Assembly (NCBI RefSeq): GCF_001510655.1
Contig: NZ_LMVC01000006.1
Span: forward strand, 32,424 to 84,718
From: Fictibacillus sp. FJAT-27399
GTDB lineage: Bacteria; Bacillota; Bacilli; Bacillales; Fictibacillaceae
Reading direction: 5' to 3'
DNA length: 52,295 bases
Shown here: piece after piece, positions 33,658 through 41,764 of the stretch
Position numbering within the stretch: the stretch's first letter is position 1
How the letters are laid out: each line of letters begins with the position of its first letter
Notes under the pieces: generated by a model
Database searches by the model: none
The model's input: the letters and a program-made list of their open reading frames with translations, nothing else
What the model was told of the DNA's origin: nothing
Made by a program: the position numbers and the translations under genes

Positions 33658-34911
33658 ATGAAAAAGAAAACAATAGCAGCTGCAACACTTTCATTAGCAC
33701 TCATCACATCATTTGGGGTAAATCAAATTGCGGATGCGAAAGAAGAGAAAAGTGCATCTCCTAAAAAAGCAAAAAATGTCATTATGTTTGTTGGAGACGG
33801 TATGGGAGCTTCTCACAGGGAAGCGATTCGTTTAGCTGCTCAAGGCCTTAACGGCGAGCTGGCTATGAATAAAATGCCGTATACAGGAAATGTTCATACA
33901 CATTCTACTTCGGTCGTAACCGACTCTGCTGCAGCAGGAACGGCTATGGCGACAGGAGTTAAAACATATAATGGAGCAATTGGAGTAGATGAAAATAAGA
34001 AACCAGTAAAATCTGTGCTGGAAATGGCCGGTGAGGCTGGGAAGTCAACAGGCCTTGTCACAACAAGCCAGATTACAGATGCTACACCTGCTTCGTTGGG
34101 TGCACATGTGGCCGATCGCAAAAAGCAAAGCGATATCGCGAAACAGTACCTTGAAAACAGTAAAGTCGACGTTCTGCTCGGCGGCGGTGAAGACTACTGG
34201 TACCCTAAAGGCGAAGAAGGAAAATATCAGGATCACCCAGCAAAAGATAAAGAAGAAGCAAGCCAAGGCACTCAAGGGAACCTGGTGAAAAAAGCTCAAA
34301 AGCTTGGGTATAACTATGTAACCAATAAAGATGAGCTTCAAAAAGCGAAGAACGGCAAATTGCTTGGCCTTTTCGCGAACGAAGAAATGTTCGAACAAAA
34401 TCCTGAAGGTGAAGGTGACCTTTATGATCCGGTCGTACCATTGCCTGACATGACTCAAAAAGCGATTGATACGTTGTCTCAAAATAAAAAAGGATTTTTC
34501 CTCATGGTTGAAGAGGAAGGAACCGATGAAATGTCTCACGAAAACAATGGTAAACTCATGATGAAAGCCGGCAAGCAGCTGGACAAATCTGTACAAGTTG
34601 CGAAGGACTATGCGAAAAAACATCCTGACACTCTTGTTCTTGTAGCAGCTGACCATGAATGTGGCGGGCTTTCCATCGAAGAAGTAAACCCTAAAGACGA
34701 GAGCGGTGACGATGTTTCGAAAGAGGACGGGCCATATACACCTGCTCACTCTAAAGAAAAGTTTGCCCTTGACTGGACGACTAATGAACATGGCGGTCAA
34801 TCTGTTCCATTAACAGCACAAGGACCTGGAGCAGAGAAACTGGAAGGAACGTATGAGAACACGAATATCTTTAAGGCGATGAGAGACGCAATGGGCTTAA
34901 GAAGTAAATAG
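33658..34911 (+). CDS. Secreted alkaline phosphatase
   Basis: A 417-residue alkaline phosphatase. The signal peptide (MKKKTIAAATLSLALITSFG) is probably cut after IADA near residue 27. Asp47 in FVGDGMG binds metal. The phosphoserine nucleophile is Ser90 in VVTDSAAAGTA. Metal-binding histidines follow in DEMSHENN, AADHECGG and TNEHGG. It releases phosphate from organic esters outside the cell. The ATG at 33658 follows AAAAGGGGAG; the upstream GTG at 33649 would lie in that site. A direct repeat of ATCGTTAC upstream could be regulatory, but it does not match the PhoP box spacing. Confidence 0.92.
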   Translation: MKKKTIAAATLSLALITSFGVNQIADAKEEKSASPKKAKNVIMFVGDGMGASHREAIRLAAQGLNGELAMNKMPYTGNVHTHSTSVVTDSAAAGTAMATGVKTYNGAIGVDENKKPVKSVLEMAGEAGKSTGLVTTSQITDATPASLGAHVADRKKQSDIAKQYLENSKVDVLLGGGEDYWYPKGEEGKYQDHPAKDKEEASQGTQGNLVKKAQKLGYNYVTNKDELQKAKNGKLLGLFANEEMFEQNPEGEGDLYDPVVPLPDMTQKAIDTLSQNKKGFFLMVEEEGTDEMSHENNGKLMMKAGKQLDKSVQVAKDYAKKHPDTLVLVAADHECGGLSIEEVNPKDESGDDVSKEDGPYTPAHSKEKFALDWTTNEHGGQSVPLTAQGPGAEKLEGTYENTNIFKAMRDAMGLRSK

Positions 34912-34922
34912 ATGCAGTCTAC

Positions 34923-34952
34923 AAAAACGCTCAGAACTTTCTGAGCGTTTTT
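34923..34952 (+). terminator. Terminator of the phosphatase gene
   Basis: Stem AAACGCTCAGA / TCTGAGCGTTT with a T tract. Confidence 0.9.
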
Positions 34953-35000
34953 CTTGTGGCTGGATTGCCATCAAAGGATTAGGACTATACACTTTATGTG

Positions 35001-35015
35001 CTTAAACTATTTAAG
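35001..35015. promoter_or_regulatory. Candidate operator of the MarR gene
   Basis: CTTAAACTATTTAAG is a palindrome with six-base arms and a three-base centre, lying 24 bases before the MarR start codon. MarR proteins commonly repress their own operon through such a site, so this may be its operator. Confidence 0.5.
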
Positions 35016-35038
35016 TTGATAAACAAGAGGTGCTTTTT

Positions 35039-35485
35039 ATGGAACAAGCTTCGTACGTGATAGAGGCTTTTGATTTATTCAATCAGGTCAACAGCCACTT
35101 TCTCAAGCATTATTTTTCTTCATTAAATTATGCATTAACACCCAAACAATTTTTAGTTCTTGAACTCGTCCATAAAAGTGAGCCCGTGAATGTCCATAGC
35201 ATAGCCGAACAACTGGATCTTTCAATAAGTTCTACGAGCCAGTTGGTGAGCAAGTTAGAAAACGATGGCTATGTGATTCGAAGCATAAATCCCAAGAACA
35301 GAAGAGAGATCTTCCTGACATTAGGAGAAAAAGGGGAAGAATATTATGCTGAATACAATAAAATCGATCGATTTGTCATTGAGAAGTTTTTTTCTCAATT
35401 GTCAGTCGAAGAAACAAAGCAACTGAGGGACATTGCCAAAAAGCTGCATCAGGTTGTAACCGAAGATCAGGTCGTTCAGGAGTAA
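35039..35485 (+). CDS. MarR-family transcriptional regulator
   Basis: A 148-residue MarR-type dimer. The winged helix spans about 45-110: HSIAEQLDLSISSTSQLVSKLENDGYVIR is the helix-turn-helix with recognition helix, and NPKNRREIFLTLGEKG the wing. The ATG at 35039 follows AGAGGTG; the frame starting at the GTG at 35030 would overlap that site. It lies directly before the broken TVP38/DedA and Psd genes, so it probably once controlled them and may now have only other targets. Confidence 0.85.
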   Translation: MEQASYVIEAFDLFNQVNSHFLKHYFSSLNYALTPKQFLVLELVHKSEPVNVHSIAEQLDLSISSTSQLVSKLENDGYVIRSINPKNRREIFLTLGEKGEEYYAEYNKIDRFVIEKFFSQLSVEETKQLRDIAKKLHQVVTEDQVVQE

Positions 35486-35497
35486 GAGATATTGCCA

Positions 35498-36070
35498 ATG
35501 ATGCATCTAAAGGACTACATCATCGATTTATTTACTGCCTATGAACAGGCCGCCTTTTTAATCAGTATTGTTTTAATATGGTTATCAGTGTGCTAGGTAT
35601 TGTCCCCAGTGTATTTTTAACGGTAGCGAACTTAGCCGTTTTTGGTTTTTGGGAAGGGATGGCGAAAAGGTTTCGGCAAACTCGCAAACAAGAAAGGATT
35701 CAATCATCCAAAAGTAAAACAATTGCTTGCTGCGGAAGGAAGAGAGTCCTTTCTTTTGATTCTTGCGCTCAGACTCCTGCCGTTTGTTCCTTCAGGTCTT
35801 GTTACATTTATTGCTGCAATCGGCAAAACATCTTTACTGCTTTTTGCTGCAGCAAACTCCATTGGAAAAATTCCTGCGATTCTCATCGAAGGTTACTCCG
35901 TGTATAAGGTCATTCATTGGACATGGGAAGGTAAAGTAATCATCACAGTCATGGCGTGCATCCTTCTTGTTGTGGCTTGTAAAAAGGTAAAAACGCAGTT
36001 ATGTAATGATGCTGCTCGTGAAAGGACTTATATAACAAATGATAAACTCCATATTAAAACAGATCATTAG
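35498..36070 (+). pseudogene. TVP38/TMEM64 (DedA-like) membrane protein, frameshifted twice
   Basis: From the ATG at 35498 the frame reads HLKDYIIDLFTAYEQAAFLISIVL and then stops because one A appears to be missing near 35575. The next frame gives MVISVLGIVPSVFLTVANLAVFGFWEG. A second break, with loss of about 20 residues, leads to WRKGFGKLANKKGFNHPKVK, then LRLLPFVPSGLVTFIAAIGKTS, a typical VTT-domain end. Such proteins move phospholipids across the membrane. The gene is inactive unless the shifts are sequencing errors. Confidence 0.75.
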
Positions 36071-36299
36071 CCTTCTTCCTCAAAATGCTATTTCCCGAAC
36101 AGTGGGGAAATTAGGGCATTCGCCGGTTAGCCGGCATATTATCAAACCATACAGTTCCATCTATAAAGTGAATTTGAATGAAATGGATAAACCGTTGTCC
36201 GATTATCCAAACTTTACGTCTTTTTTCACTCGTACGCTTAAACCCGAAGCTCGTCCAAATTTTTTCAGGCGAGAACACACTCATCAGTCCAGTTGAATG
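36039..36299 (+). pseudogene. Phosphatidylserine decarboxylase N-terminal fragment
   Basis: The reading NLNEMDKPLSDYPNFTSFF, then TRTLKPEARP is the characteristic N-terminus of Psd. After ARP the frame shifts; the other frame reads GENTLISPVE before a stop, the expected SPVDG beginning. Everything downstream, including the LGST self-cleavage site that makes the pyruvoyl cofactor, is missing. It overlaps the end of the TVP38 pseudogene. The pairing of a phospholipid flippase-like gene with psd makes biological sense and implies one event or joint loss. Confidence 0.78.
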
Positions 36300-36332
36300 A
36301 TAGAGCATTGTTCGAAAAAAACAGCATTTAAA

Positions 36333-36368
36333 AGAGACCTCCAAGCGCTTTGGGAGGTCTCTTTTTTT
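36333..36368 (+). terminator. Terminator after the psd remnant
   Basis: Stem AGAGACCTCC / GGAGGTCTCT with T tract; still intact although the operon is broken. Confidence 0.88.
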
Positions 36369-36485
36369 ATAAATAAATTTCTTAAAGATTTTTTAAAATG
36401 TGTCGATTTTGTCTTTTAACGTTCGTCGTCTAAGTAGAAGCTCGATTTTAACTGATGATCCTTTCATCAGGAAAGGAGAAAAAAA

Positions 36486-37295
36486 ATGAATTCAGTAATT
36501 TCAAAGGACGGTACTTCAATCGTATATGACAAGATGGGTCAAGGACCAGCTCTCATCTTAGTAGGAGGTGCCTTCAGTTATCGGAAGTTTCCCGAAGTGG
36601 CTGCAATGGCAGAGTTGCTTTCGGAGCACTTTACGGTATATAACTACGACCGCCGGGGACGCGGTGACAGCGGGGACGCCAAACATTATGCAGTAGAGCG
36701 TGAGATAGAAGATCTTCAGGCTTTGATTGAGGAAGCAGGTGGTTCAGCGAGTGTTTGGGGCTTATCTTCAGGCGCGGTTCTCGCTCTTCAAGCAGCCGCA
36801 AGCGGTGTGAACATTACGAAATTGGCACTGCATGAACCTCCATTCGTAGTCCAGGAGAGCGACCGCAAACCGCCGAATGATTTCTTGCGTGGCGTAACAG
36901 CGCTTATAGCTGACGGACGCCGAGCTGATGCGGTCAAATACTTCATGACAAAAGGCATGGGAGCACCTTCATGGATCATACCTCTTATGCGTATGATGCC
37001 TGGAGTTTGGTGCAGACTCATGGATGTTGCTCACACGCTACCATATGATGCTGCATTACTGGATGGCTATATGGATGGAAAGCCGCTTTCGGATGAGCAA
37101 TGGAAAAACGTCACGATGCCTGTCCTCGTGCTCGAAGGAACGGAGAGCCCAGCTTCTCTGCGCCATAGCGCTCAAGAATTGGCAAGCGTGCTCCCCAACC
37201 CTCAACTATTAAGTAAAAAGGGACTTGGGCATACGAAGAAGCTAAACTCAAAATTGATTTCCAGCGAGCTGTCCGGGTTCTTTCTCAGTCATTGA
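36486..37295 (+). CDS. Alpha/beta hydrolase
   Basis: A 269-residue alpha/beta hydrolase fold protein. GGAFSYRKFPEVA forms the oxyanion region, YDRRGRGDSGD precedes the nucleophile elbow, and the elbow is VWGLSSGAVLALQAA with the Ser in GLSSG. The last His is in KKGLGHTKKL. The acidic residue may be in LEGTESP. It has no signal peptide. AGGAAAGGAG precedes the ATG. It stands between the psd terminator and the YCII gene, with no operon partner, and its substrate is unknown. Confidence 0.82.
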   Translation: MNSVISKDGTSIVYDKMGQGPALILVGGAFSYRKFPEVAAMAELLSEHFTVYNYDRRGRGDSGDAKHYAVEREIEDLQALIEEAGGSASVWGLSSGAVLALQAAASGVNITKLALHEPPFVVQESDRKPPNDFLRGVTALIADGRRADAVKYFMTKGMGAPSWIIPLMRMMPGVWCRLMDVAHTLPYDAALLDGYMDGKPLSDEQWKNVTMPVLVLEGTESPASLRHSAQELASVLPNPQLLSKKGLGHTKKLNSKLISSELSGFFLSH

Positions 37296-37401
37296 ATATG
37301 AAGTGTGCTGGCAGGAATTGGGTGTAATGTGCAAGAATAATTAATCGTTGGGAAAACGGTGGAAATCCTAAAATGGAATGAATTTAAAGGAGGAAAACAA
37401 A

Positions 37402-37836
37402 ATGAGATTCATGATGATTGTAAAAGCGACTACAGATTCAGAAGCGGGTGCTATGCCTAGTCAAGAACTGATTGATGCGATGCAGAAGTACAATGAAGAG
37501 TTAGTCAAGGCGGGTGTATTGCTAGCCGCGGATGGCCTGCAGCCAAGCTCAAACGGTATCCGAATATCTTATCCAGATCCGGGAGACAAGCCGAAGGTAG
37601 TGGATGGACCGTTTACGGAAGCGAAAGAAATGATCGCCGGATACACGCTGATCGATGTGAAATCCAGAGAAGAAGCCATCGAGTGGGCACTTCGTATGCC
37701 GGATCCCCATGGGTTTGGACAGGGGGAAATCGAACTAAGACAGGTTTATGAGGCTGCAGATCTTACCGATAATACCGAGTCACTGGCAAAAGAGGCAGCT
37801 CTTCGCCAGCAGCTTGAGGAGCAGAAGATAAGGTGA
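37402..37836 (+). CDS. DGPF-motif YCII-related protein, partner of ECF sigma factor
   Basis: A 144-residue YCII/DGPF-domain protein. The DGPF motif itself is present in VVDGPFTEAKEMIAGY (~71-87), and MRFMMIVKATTDSEAG opens the fold. The ATG at 37402 follows TAAAGGAGG; a longer frame from 37378 contains that site. It overlaps the ECF sigma gene by four bases (GTGA), the classic arrangement of the ECF42-type group in which DGPF proteins are encoded beside the sigma factor and are often its targets. The molecular function of DGPF proteins is not settled. Confidence 0.88.
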   Translation: MRFMMIVKATTDSEAGAMPSQELIDAMQKYNEELVKAGVLLAADGLQPSSNGIRISYPDPGDKPKVVDGPFTEAKEMIAGYTLIDVKSREEAIEWALRMPDPHGFGQGEIELRQVYEAADLTDNTESLAKEAALRQQLEEQKIR

Positions 37837-39086
37837 CATTGGCTGATACACATAGAACGATCGATGCGATCTGGAGAGTGGAATCGGCTCGCCTGATCGC
37901 TGGACTGACAAGAATCGTTCGCGATGTCGGACTGGCAGAAGACTTTGCACAGGATGCCCTGGTGATTGCTTTAGAAAAATGGCCTGAAACCGGCATCCCG
38001 GAGAAGCCGGGAGCCTGGCTGATGACAACAGCAAAGCGACGAGCCATTGACTTCATCAGAAGAAATAAGCTGCGTGACCAAAAATACGCAGAGCTGGCCA
38101 AGGAAACTGACCTCTTCAGTGAGGATGACGTTGGCCGATCTTTGGACGGGGAGATCAAAGATGATCTTCTTCGTCTCATTTTCATGACCTGTCATCCGGT
38201 ACTTTCACATGAATCAAGGGTGGCACTGACTCTTCGGCTTTTGTGCGGTCTGACCACAGATGAAATCGCACGTTCTTTTCTGTCGGCGGAATCAACGATC
38301 GCACAGCGCATTGTACGGGCAAAGAAAACCCTTCGCTCTGAAAAGGTCCCTTTTGAACTGCCGGAAGGAAAAGCGTTAGCGGATCGCCTTTCTACCGTTC
38401 TTGAAGTCATTTATCTGATGTTTAATGAAGGCTACACGGCAACTGCAGGAAATCAATGGGTTCGCCCGCTGCTCTGTCAGGAAGCACTCAGGCTCGGTCG
38501 TGTACTAGCCGAGGCTGTGCCGGATGAACCGGAAGTGTATGGTTTGGCTGCCTTAATGGAAATTCAGTCATCCCGGTTTAGAACGCGTATGGATGCAAAT
38601 GGAGAACCTGTTCTTCTAATGGATCAGAACCGGGCACAATGGGATCATCTCCTTATCTGCCGCGGCTTGGCAGCACTTGAGCGAAGCCAAAAGCTTGGTT
38701 GCTCGATGGGTCTATATTCTCTGCAGGCTGCCATTTCGGCCTGCCATGCTCAGGCAGGGAATGCTGAGGAAACGAACTGGCCGAGAATTGCTGCCCTTTA
38801 TGAAGCATTGCTCAGAATCAATCCTTCTCCGATTGTCGAACTAAACAGGGCAGTAGCGATATCTATGGCATTCGGGCCATCCATCGGGCTCAAAATGGTG
38901 GATGAATTAAGTGATAATCCTGCACTGAAGTCTTATCATCTGCTTCCTAGTGTGCGAGGAGATCTGTTAATGAAGCTAGGACGGTTTGATGAGGCCCATT
39001 CGGAATTTAAGTGTGCAGCAGCTCTGTGCAGGAATGAACGGGAAGTGTCTCTTTTATTAAAGAGAGCGGCTGATTGTGAAGCATGA
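37833..39086 (+). CDS. ECF-type sigma factor with C-terminal TPR-like domain (ECF42-like)
   Basis: A 417-residue sigma factor, twice the usual ECF length. Sigma region 2 lies at ~10-80 (GLAEDFAQDALVIALEKWP, GAWLMTTAKRRAIDFIRR), and region 4 at ~125-180 (LRLLCGLTTDEIARSFLS, STIAQRIVRAKK). Then an all-helical tail of about 220 residues carries the group's features (VLEVIYLMFNEGYTA, ALFE-like LYEALLRINPSPIVELNRAVAI). This tail replaces an anti-sigma factor as the regulatory part in this group. It starts with GTG. No anti-sigma gene is nearby, as expected. Confidence 0.9.
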   Translation: MTLADTHRTIDAIWRVESARLIAGLTRIVRDVGLAEDFAQDALVIALEKWPETGIPEKPGAWLMTTAKRRAIDFIRRNKLRDQKYAELAKETDLFSEDDVGRSLDGEIKDDLLRLIFMTCHPVLSHESRVALTLRLLCGLTTDEIARSFLSAESTIAQRIVRAKKTLRSEKVPFELPEGKALADRLSTVLEVIYLMFNEGYTATAGNQWVRPLLCQEALRLGRVLAEAVPDEPEVYGLAALMEIQSSRFRTRMDANGEPVLLMDQNRAQWDHLLICRGLAALERSQKLGCSMGLYSLQAAISACHAQAGNAEETNWPRIAALYEALLRINPSPIVELNRAVAISMAFGPSIGLKMVDELSDNPALKSYHLLPSVRGDLLMKLGRFDEAHSEFKCAAALCRNEREVSLLLKRAADCEA

Positions 39087-39097
39087 AAGTCATTTTT

Positions 39098-39270
39098 TTA
39101 GGCTGTTTTCGCAACCTTTATTGCTCTTGGGAGGAGTTGATTTCCGTTCCAGGCTGCTCGCTTTCCGTGGGGCGTGCGCTGAACCCCTCGGCTCAAGCGC
39201 CTGCGGGTTTCACCTGTCACGCTAGTCCCACAGGAGTCTCGCACCTTACACAATCAATCTGTCGATGAGG
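39098..39270 (+). repeat. Intergenic repeat, variant copy E
   Basis: This shares the GC-rich core of the other copies (CCGTTCCAGGCTGCTCGCTT, then ACCTGTCACGCTAGTCCC) but has different ends (AGGCTGTTTTCGCAACC at the left). It lacks the GGGGCTGTCC termini and the large 3' hairpin. It starts about 12 bases after the sigma factor stop. It is oriented opposite to copy F across the YCII and DUF1801 genes. The remaining bases to 39436 hold no gene. Confidence 0.75.
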
Positions 39271-39436
39271 AATCAATACAAAAACCATCACAAAGCAACA
39301 ATCTTTTAGAAAAGAGCCCTTTTTTATAAAGGTGTCGATAAATGGGTTTCCTGTTCGTTGTTATTGTAAGAAGAGAGTTACAGAGAATCATTTTTATTTA
39401 ATGTAGCATTCTTACCATTTCAGGGAGGGAAACGTC

Positions 39437-39862
39437 ATGAAATATATGCTGATTGTAAAAGCTACAGCATGCTCAGAGGCAGGAATACATCCGAATGAGG
39501 AGTACGCTGGAAAGATGCTTGCGTTTGAGAGATCTTTAGCAAAATCGGGTAAGCTATGGGCTGCCGAAGAACTTTTTCCCAGTTCAGAAGGAATGAAAAT
39601 GGTGTACTCAAGCCAGAGGAACGGGCCGGGCATCACAGCCGGTCCTTTCCAAAGCTTTGAACATCATATAGCCAGGTATTATGTGGTTGAAGTGAAGTCT
39701 GAGGAGGAAGCCGTTTATTGGGCGCACCAGCTGCCGGTTGATCATTCAATGGGACCAAACGAAATAGAGATAAGAAGATTGAAAGAGAATGAGGTCTGTT
39801 TGAAGGGTAAAAGCAACCGGGTGATGGAAAGAGAATTGAAAGATTATCTTCGTATTCTATAA
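39437..39862 (+). CDS. Second YCII/DGPF-like protein
   Basis: A 141-residue paralogue of the protein at 37402: the same KYMLIVKATACSEAG opening, ELFPSSEGMKMVYSS, then ITAGPFQSFEHHIARYYVVEV. The DGPF motif reads AGPF, so the first residue of the motif is changed. A basic tail of ~25 residues is extra. AGGGAGG precedes the ATG. It may be a target of the sigma factor upstream. It lies between inverted repeat copies E and F with the DUF1801 gene. Confidence 0.8.
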   Translation: MKYMLIVKATACSEAGIHPNEEYAGKMLAFERSLAKSGKLWAAEELFPSSEGMKMVYSSQRNGPGITAGPFQSFEHHIARYYVVEVKSEEEAVYWAHQLPVDHSMGPNEIEIRRLKENEVCLKGKSNRVMERELKDYLRIL

Positions 39863-39899
39863 GAAATAAAAATTAAAAGAAATGAGAGAGGGGAAAGAG

Positions 39900-40247
39900 A
39901 TGAAGAATCAAGAGGTTACGAGTTTTATTGAAGGATTGGACCAAGAATGGAAAGTTGAAGTATGCAGCGAGCTTAGGAGTATGGTACATCAAACGATACC
40001 TGATGCAGAGGAGCGCATGCAATACAAAAAACCGCATTTTCTGAAAAACGGAAAATACACCGCGGTCATCTCACCTTCAAAGGCGGCTGTTGCTTTTACT
40101 ATCTTTAATGCAGCTGATCTTGATTTTCCAGAAGGACAGTTTGAAGGGCCTCCTGAAAGAAAAACGATTAAATGTAAAGAAGGTCAGACGCCAGATTACG
40201 CCCTGTTGTCTGATCTGCTTTCCAAAGCTGCTCAGGCACTCGTATAA
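39900..40247 (+). CDS. DUF1801-family protein
   Basis: A 115-residue protein with the DUF1801 (YdhG/YyaN-like) pattern: EEVTSFI-type opening EVTSFIEGLDQEWK, LRSMVHQTIPDAEERMQYKKPHF, KYTAVISPSKAAVAFTIF, and RKTIKCKEGQTPDYALLSDLLSKA. The fold is known in this family but the function is not. The ATG at 39900 follows GAGAGGGGAAAG. It lies 37 bases after the second YCII gene, probably in one transcript. A terminator follows. Confidence 0.8.
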   Translation: MKNQEVTSFIEGLDQEWKVEVCSELRSMVHQTIPDAEERMQYKKPHFLKNGKYTAVISPSKAAVAFTIFNAADLDFPEGQFEGPPERKTIKCKEGQTPDYALLSDLLSKAAQALV

Positions 40248-40260
40248 TCATTGCTGCTAT

Positions 40261-40289
40261 AAAAAGACATCAGGCTGGATGTCTTTTTA
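40261..40289 (+). terminator. Terminator after DUF1801 gene
   Basis: Perfect stem AAAAAGACATC / GATGTCTTTTT. Confidence 0.9.
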
Positions 40290-40305
40290 TTTGGCTCTTT
40301 TGCCG

Positions 40306-40460
40306 AAGCCTTCCTTGTCCTGCGGGACGGGCGGGATAGGTGAGACCCGCAGGCGCTTGCGCCGGTAAGGCTCACCGCACGCCTCGCGGAAAGCGAGCAT
40401 CCTGAAACGGAAATCAACCTACCCTAAGAGCGACATAAGTTACGAAAATAGCCTTTATTT
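40306..40460 (-). repeat. Intergenic repeat, variant copy F (inverted relative to E)
   Basis: On the minus strand this gives the same core (GCTCGCTTTCCGCGAGGC, then GAGCCTTACCGGC) and an end matching the left end of copy E (AGGCTATTTTCGTAACTTA). With E it encloses about 1 kb in inverted orientation. The bases after it to 40572 hold the promoter region of the next gene. Confidence 0.72.
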
Positions 40461-40572
40461 TGTATTTAGGCCTTTCTATGCATTTTTTATTTATGGCTTG
40501 CAGTGGACAAGAAATCGGGTATACATTGATATTGTTGTTTTTTTCCAACATCATTTAAGGAGGCAAAAGTGT

Positions 40573-41130
40573 ATGAGCATGAGAAAATCGCTAGTCTGTT
40601 TGTCTGCAGCAGGATTTCTTGCACTTCAAGCTTTACTTCCAGCCGCGGCGAGTGCTTCTTCCAACGTGAAATCAGAAAAAATGAGCGTGGCGGATCCTTA
40701 TCCCGGCTACGTCATTAAATACGGGGATCGTGGTTCTGATGTCAGGAAAGTACAAACACAACTAAACAAAAATAGAATCCCGATTACGGTGGATGGAATC
40801 TTTGGAAAGGTGACGCTTCAGAAAGTGAAGCAGTTTCAATACTATCGCTATCTTAAGACAGATGGGATAGTAGGTCCTTCCACATGGAATGCTCTCTATC
40901 ACACGCCAGTCCCCTATCCGGGGCACGCCATTAAGAAAGGTGACCGAGGCATGGATGTGACGTGGATTCAGGCACGTTTAAACGATGCGGGCGGTTCTAT
41001 TAAAATTGATGGCATCTTTGGATCGAAAACAGAAGCGAAAGTTAAGGAATTTCAACAAAAACATCACCTGACAGCCGACGGCATCGTTGGCCGGGAATCA
41101 TGGGAAGTGTTGTTTAATTACGAGGAGTAG
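40573..41130 (+). CDS. Exported protein with two peptidoglycan-binding domains
   Basis: A 185-residue Sec-exported protein: signal MSMRKSLVCLSAAGFLALQA with likely cut after ASA, then two PG_binding_1 repeats, VIKYGDRGSDVRKVQTQLNK ... GKVTLQKVKQFQ ... GIVGPSTW and AIKKGDRGMDVTWIQARLND ... GSKTEAKVKEFQ ... GIVGRESW. No catalytic domain is attached, so it is a wall-binding module protein, possibly a partner for a wall hydrolase or spore component. AAGGAGG precedes the ATG. It is the only gene in its transcript. Confidence 0.88.
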   Translation: MSMRKSLVCLSAAGFLALQALLPAAASASSNVKSEKMSVADPYPGYVIKYGDRGSDVRKVQTQLNKNRIPITVDGIFGKVTLQKVKQFQYYRYLKTDGIVGPSTWNALYHTPVPYPGHAIKKGDRGMDVTWIQARLNDAGGSIKIDGIFGSKTEAKVKEFQQKHHLTADGIVGRESWEVLFNYEE

Positions 41131-41140
41131 AAGATAAAAA

Positions 41141-41179
41141 AAAGGGGCATCAGGAGAACGTATCCTGATGTCTTTTTTT
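41141..41179 (+). terminator. Terminator of peptidoglycan-binding protein gene
   Basis: Stem GGCATCAGGA / TCCTGATGTC with seven T residues. Confidence 0.88.
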
Positions 41180-41273
41180 GGTGGGAAAATCATAGCCTCA
41201 ATGTAGGGAGGAAGGGATTGCGGATGTTCTGGCGAAGAATTAACCAGGATATGAAACCCTTTAAGGAGAATGA

Positions 41274-41752
41274 ATGATGACAGTAGCCGTAAAAGAATTA
41301 CCGGAACATGAAGTTGCGTATGTCAGACGAGTCGGGTCTTATTTTGAGCCGCCAGAGCATTGGGGTAAATTGTTTCAGTGGGCGTTCGGCAATGAGCTGT
41401 TTCCTCCGCAGCAGCAGTTTATCGGAATCTCGCTTGATAATCCCGAGCTGGTAGAAGAGACTGCCGTCATGATGCCTGTGTGACGATTCCAAAAGATTTT
41501 CAAAAAGAAGAACATCCTGATGTTTCATTTAAGAGATTGGATGGCGGACCATATGCCGTGTACTCCTTTTATGACACACCGGGTAAACTGAATCAGGCCT
41601 ATCAGTTTATGTTTGCAGAGTGGCTGCCTGCCAGTGAGTATGAGCCGGATTTTTCACGTCATAATTTAGAGTTTAACCTGAATAATCCTGCAGAGGATCT
41701 GGAAGGGAGATGCAAGGTAGATCTGTTTGTTCCCATCAAAAAATGCGGGTGA
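41274..41752 (+). pseudogene. GyrI-like small-molecule-binding protein, one-base frameshift
   Basis: The first frame (41274-41483) gives VKELPEHEVAYVRRVGSYFE, then WAFGNELFPPQQQFIGISLD, a GyrI/AraC-effector-like start. After VEE the next frame reads CRHDACVTIPKDFQKE and continues to YEPDFSRHNLEFNLNN and RCKVDLFVPI. CRHDACVTI is what the family expects, so a single base is missing near 41459-41462. AAGGAGAATGA precedes the start. One real indel or a sequencing error would explain it. Confidence 0.8.
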
Positions 41753-41764
41753 GGAAGGTGGAGC

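Noticed and set aside
41224-41277. A 17-codon frame behind a good ribosome binding site, overlapping the GyrI-like start
   Set aside because: Too short for a confident call and no similarity recognised; it may be chance.
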